Source: Pedobacter sp. L105
Lineage (GTDB): Bacteria; Bacteroidota; Bacteroidia; Sphingobacteriales; Sphingobacteriaceae
NCBI RefSeq assembly: GCF_009765875.1
Contig: NZ_LMUP01000005.1
Coordinates: 62,001 to 126,000, forward strand
Direction of reading: 5' to 3'
Length of the DNA: 64,000 nucleotides
Below, in pieces: positions 63,467 through 64,000 of this stretch. Positions within the stretch are counted from its first letter, which is position 1. Each line of letters begins with the position of its first letter. The notes beneath the pieces are model-generated. The model had not been told where the DNA came from. It searched no databases and was given only the letters and a program-made list of their open reading frames with translations. Made by a program: the position numbers and the translations under genes.

Positions 63467-64000
63467 GGAAACGACAAGCCCCGGAAAATATCATTATTAT
63501 ACCTTACCACTGGAAAAAGGTACAGTTACACTTACCCTTAAAACCCTAAACAAACATTCTGAATTTAGATTTTCAGAACGTCCTTATCTGGTCATCTGCA
63601 GAAGAACAATTTCGTTCCAGAATGAGGTATTAATTTTAGGCATCCGTTTGGGAGAGGAAAAAGAAGAACGTGTTTATATCAGGTTATTGCAAACTGAATT
63701 AAGAATCAGTTGCAGTGTAGATACAGATCATACCCATCTAAGCCGTTACGCTTACTTTGCCTTGTATCAATTTGTGTCATTTGGCTCCTTTAATTTTGAT
63801 AAATATTACTGGCCGGACTTTTTCAGTCCAAAAACAGGGAAAAGCAAATACCTCAATATTATTATTGACAGAGCGGGAACAGATATTAAAAGAAAATCTA
63901 AATATGCCTTTTTTTACAAACCCGGTCAAAAACTGATTTATCCTTTTAAGCATACGAAGGCAATTGCACCGCCTGTATCAGAATCACAAACCGACCACAT
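63459..64000 (+). CDS. Uncharacterised element protein (3' end outside window)
   Basis: A frame open to the window edge, about 180 codons, overlaps the end of the HEPN gene by 8 bases. The only early start is the TTG at 63459 (then VKETTSPGKYHYYTLPLEKG); an in-frame stop lies just before it and I saw no in-frame ATG. Residues are beta-rich, then basic (GTDIKRKSKYAFFYKPGQK). I do not recognise a family. Confidence 0.6.
   Translation, partial: MVKETTSPGKYHYYTLPLEKGTVTLTLKTLNKHSEFRFSERPYLVICRRTISFQNEVLILGIRLGEEKEERVYIRLLQTELRISCSVDTDHTHLSRYAYFALYQFVSFGSFNFDKYYWPDFFSPKTGKSKYLNIIIDRAGTDIKRKSKYAFFYKPGQKLIYPFKHTKAIAPPVSESQTDH

Larger units (their letters stand above)
60373..64000. mobile_element. 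Left end of a putative integrative element at tRNA-Asp (right end outside window)
   Basis: After the tRNA come integrase-arm-like repeats (60472-60520), a tyrosine recombinase, an XRE regulator, a palindromic region, a degenerate MNT-HEPN fusion and a truncated gene. Order and content fit a tRNA-targeted integrative element. The far end and its direct repeat are not in view, and no transfer gene is seen, so the element type is unknown. Confidence 0.6.

Noticed and set aside
60373..64000. Prophage
   Set aside because: Only a recombinase and a Cro-like regulator are phage-compatible; no structural, lysis or replication genes are visible.

Overview
The window looks like chromosome from a Bacteroidota bacterium of the Sphingobacteriaceae, most like Pedobacter; this is inferred from content, not from a search. 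The DNA is AT-rich, Shine-Dalgarno signals are rare, and several genes carry the Bacteroidota -7 promoter box TAnnTTTG. Gene content fits: serine palmitoyltransferase and other sphingolipid genes, paired ECF sigma factor and membrane partner, DUF4397, DUF5686 and DUF4833 proteins, a Bacteroidota-type Hc1 histone, and a pectin/galacturonate locus.

Layout. 1-10.5 kb is mostly housekeeping: a truncated M1 aminopeptidase lipoprotein, a CobW-type metallochaperone GTPase, a bleomycin-hydrolase-like C1 peptidase, a thioesterase with an aldo/keto reductase, a small Hc1 histone, two receiver-only proteins, a TPR protein and exonuclease VII (xseA/xseB). 10.5-20.1 kb is a one-directional sphingolipid cluster: serine palmitoyltransferase, a CerR-like reductase, PgpA-type phosphatase, GtrA protein, DUF5686 outer-membrane protein, CDP-alcohol phosphatidyltransferase fused to DUF4833, fatty acid hydroxylase and a PAP2/AUR1-type enzyme. 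Together they could build hydroxylated inositol phosphorylceramide. A TetR regulator lies upstream, with two matching candidate operators. 20.1-32.4 kb is mixed: an XRE regulator, an ECF sigma factor overlapping a gene for a protein with one membrane helix and a beta-barrel, GH125 mannosidase, SMP-30 lactonase, a dicarboxylate symporter, a DUF5009 acyltransferase, an orphan ECF sigma factor, a sigma region-4 remnant and a decayed ABC transporter/M1 peptidase locus.

32.4-42.3 kb holds a SulP transporter and a tight five-gene operon with a two-domain KaiC, two KaiB proteins, a PAS histidine kinase and a small exported protein. No KaiA is present. AsmA and a degenerate pepsin-like secreted protein follow. 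42.4-56.7 kb is a full pectin and galacturonate pathway: GH28, GH105, KduI, KduD, UxaC, UxaB, UxaA, KdgK, Eda and a hexuronate MFS carrier, with a LacI regulator and three LacI-type candidate sites. An 85-bp unit is repeated three times in the eda leader. 57-60.1 kb holds a YwnA/YwnB-like pair, a pentapeptide protein, a beta-barrel and an esterase.

At 60.3 kb a tRNA-Asp is followed by a tyrosine recombinase, an XRE regulator, a large palindromic region that may encode a small RNA, a degenerate nucleotidyltransferase-HEPN fusion and a protein cut by the window edge. This looks like the left end of an integrative element inserted at tRNA-Asp. The strongest candidates for a less-described system are the Kai-like operon, the TetR-controlled sphingolipid cluster, the eda leader repeats and the palindrome/small RNA in the element.
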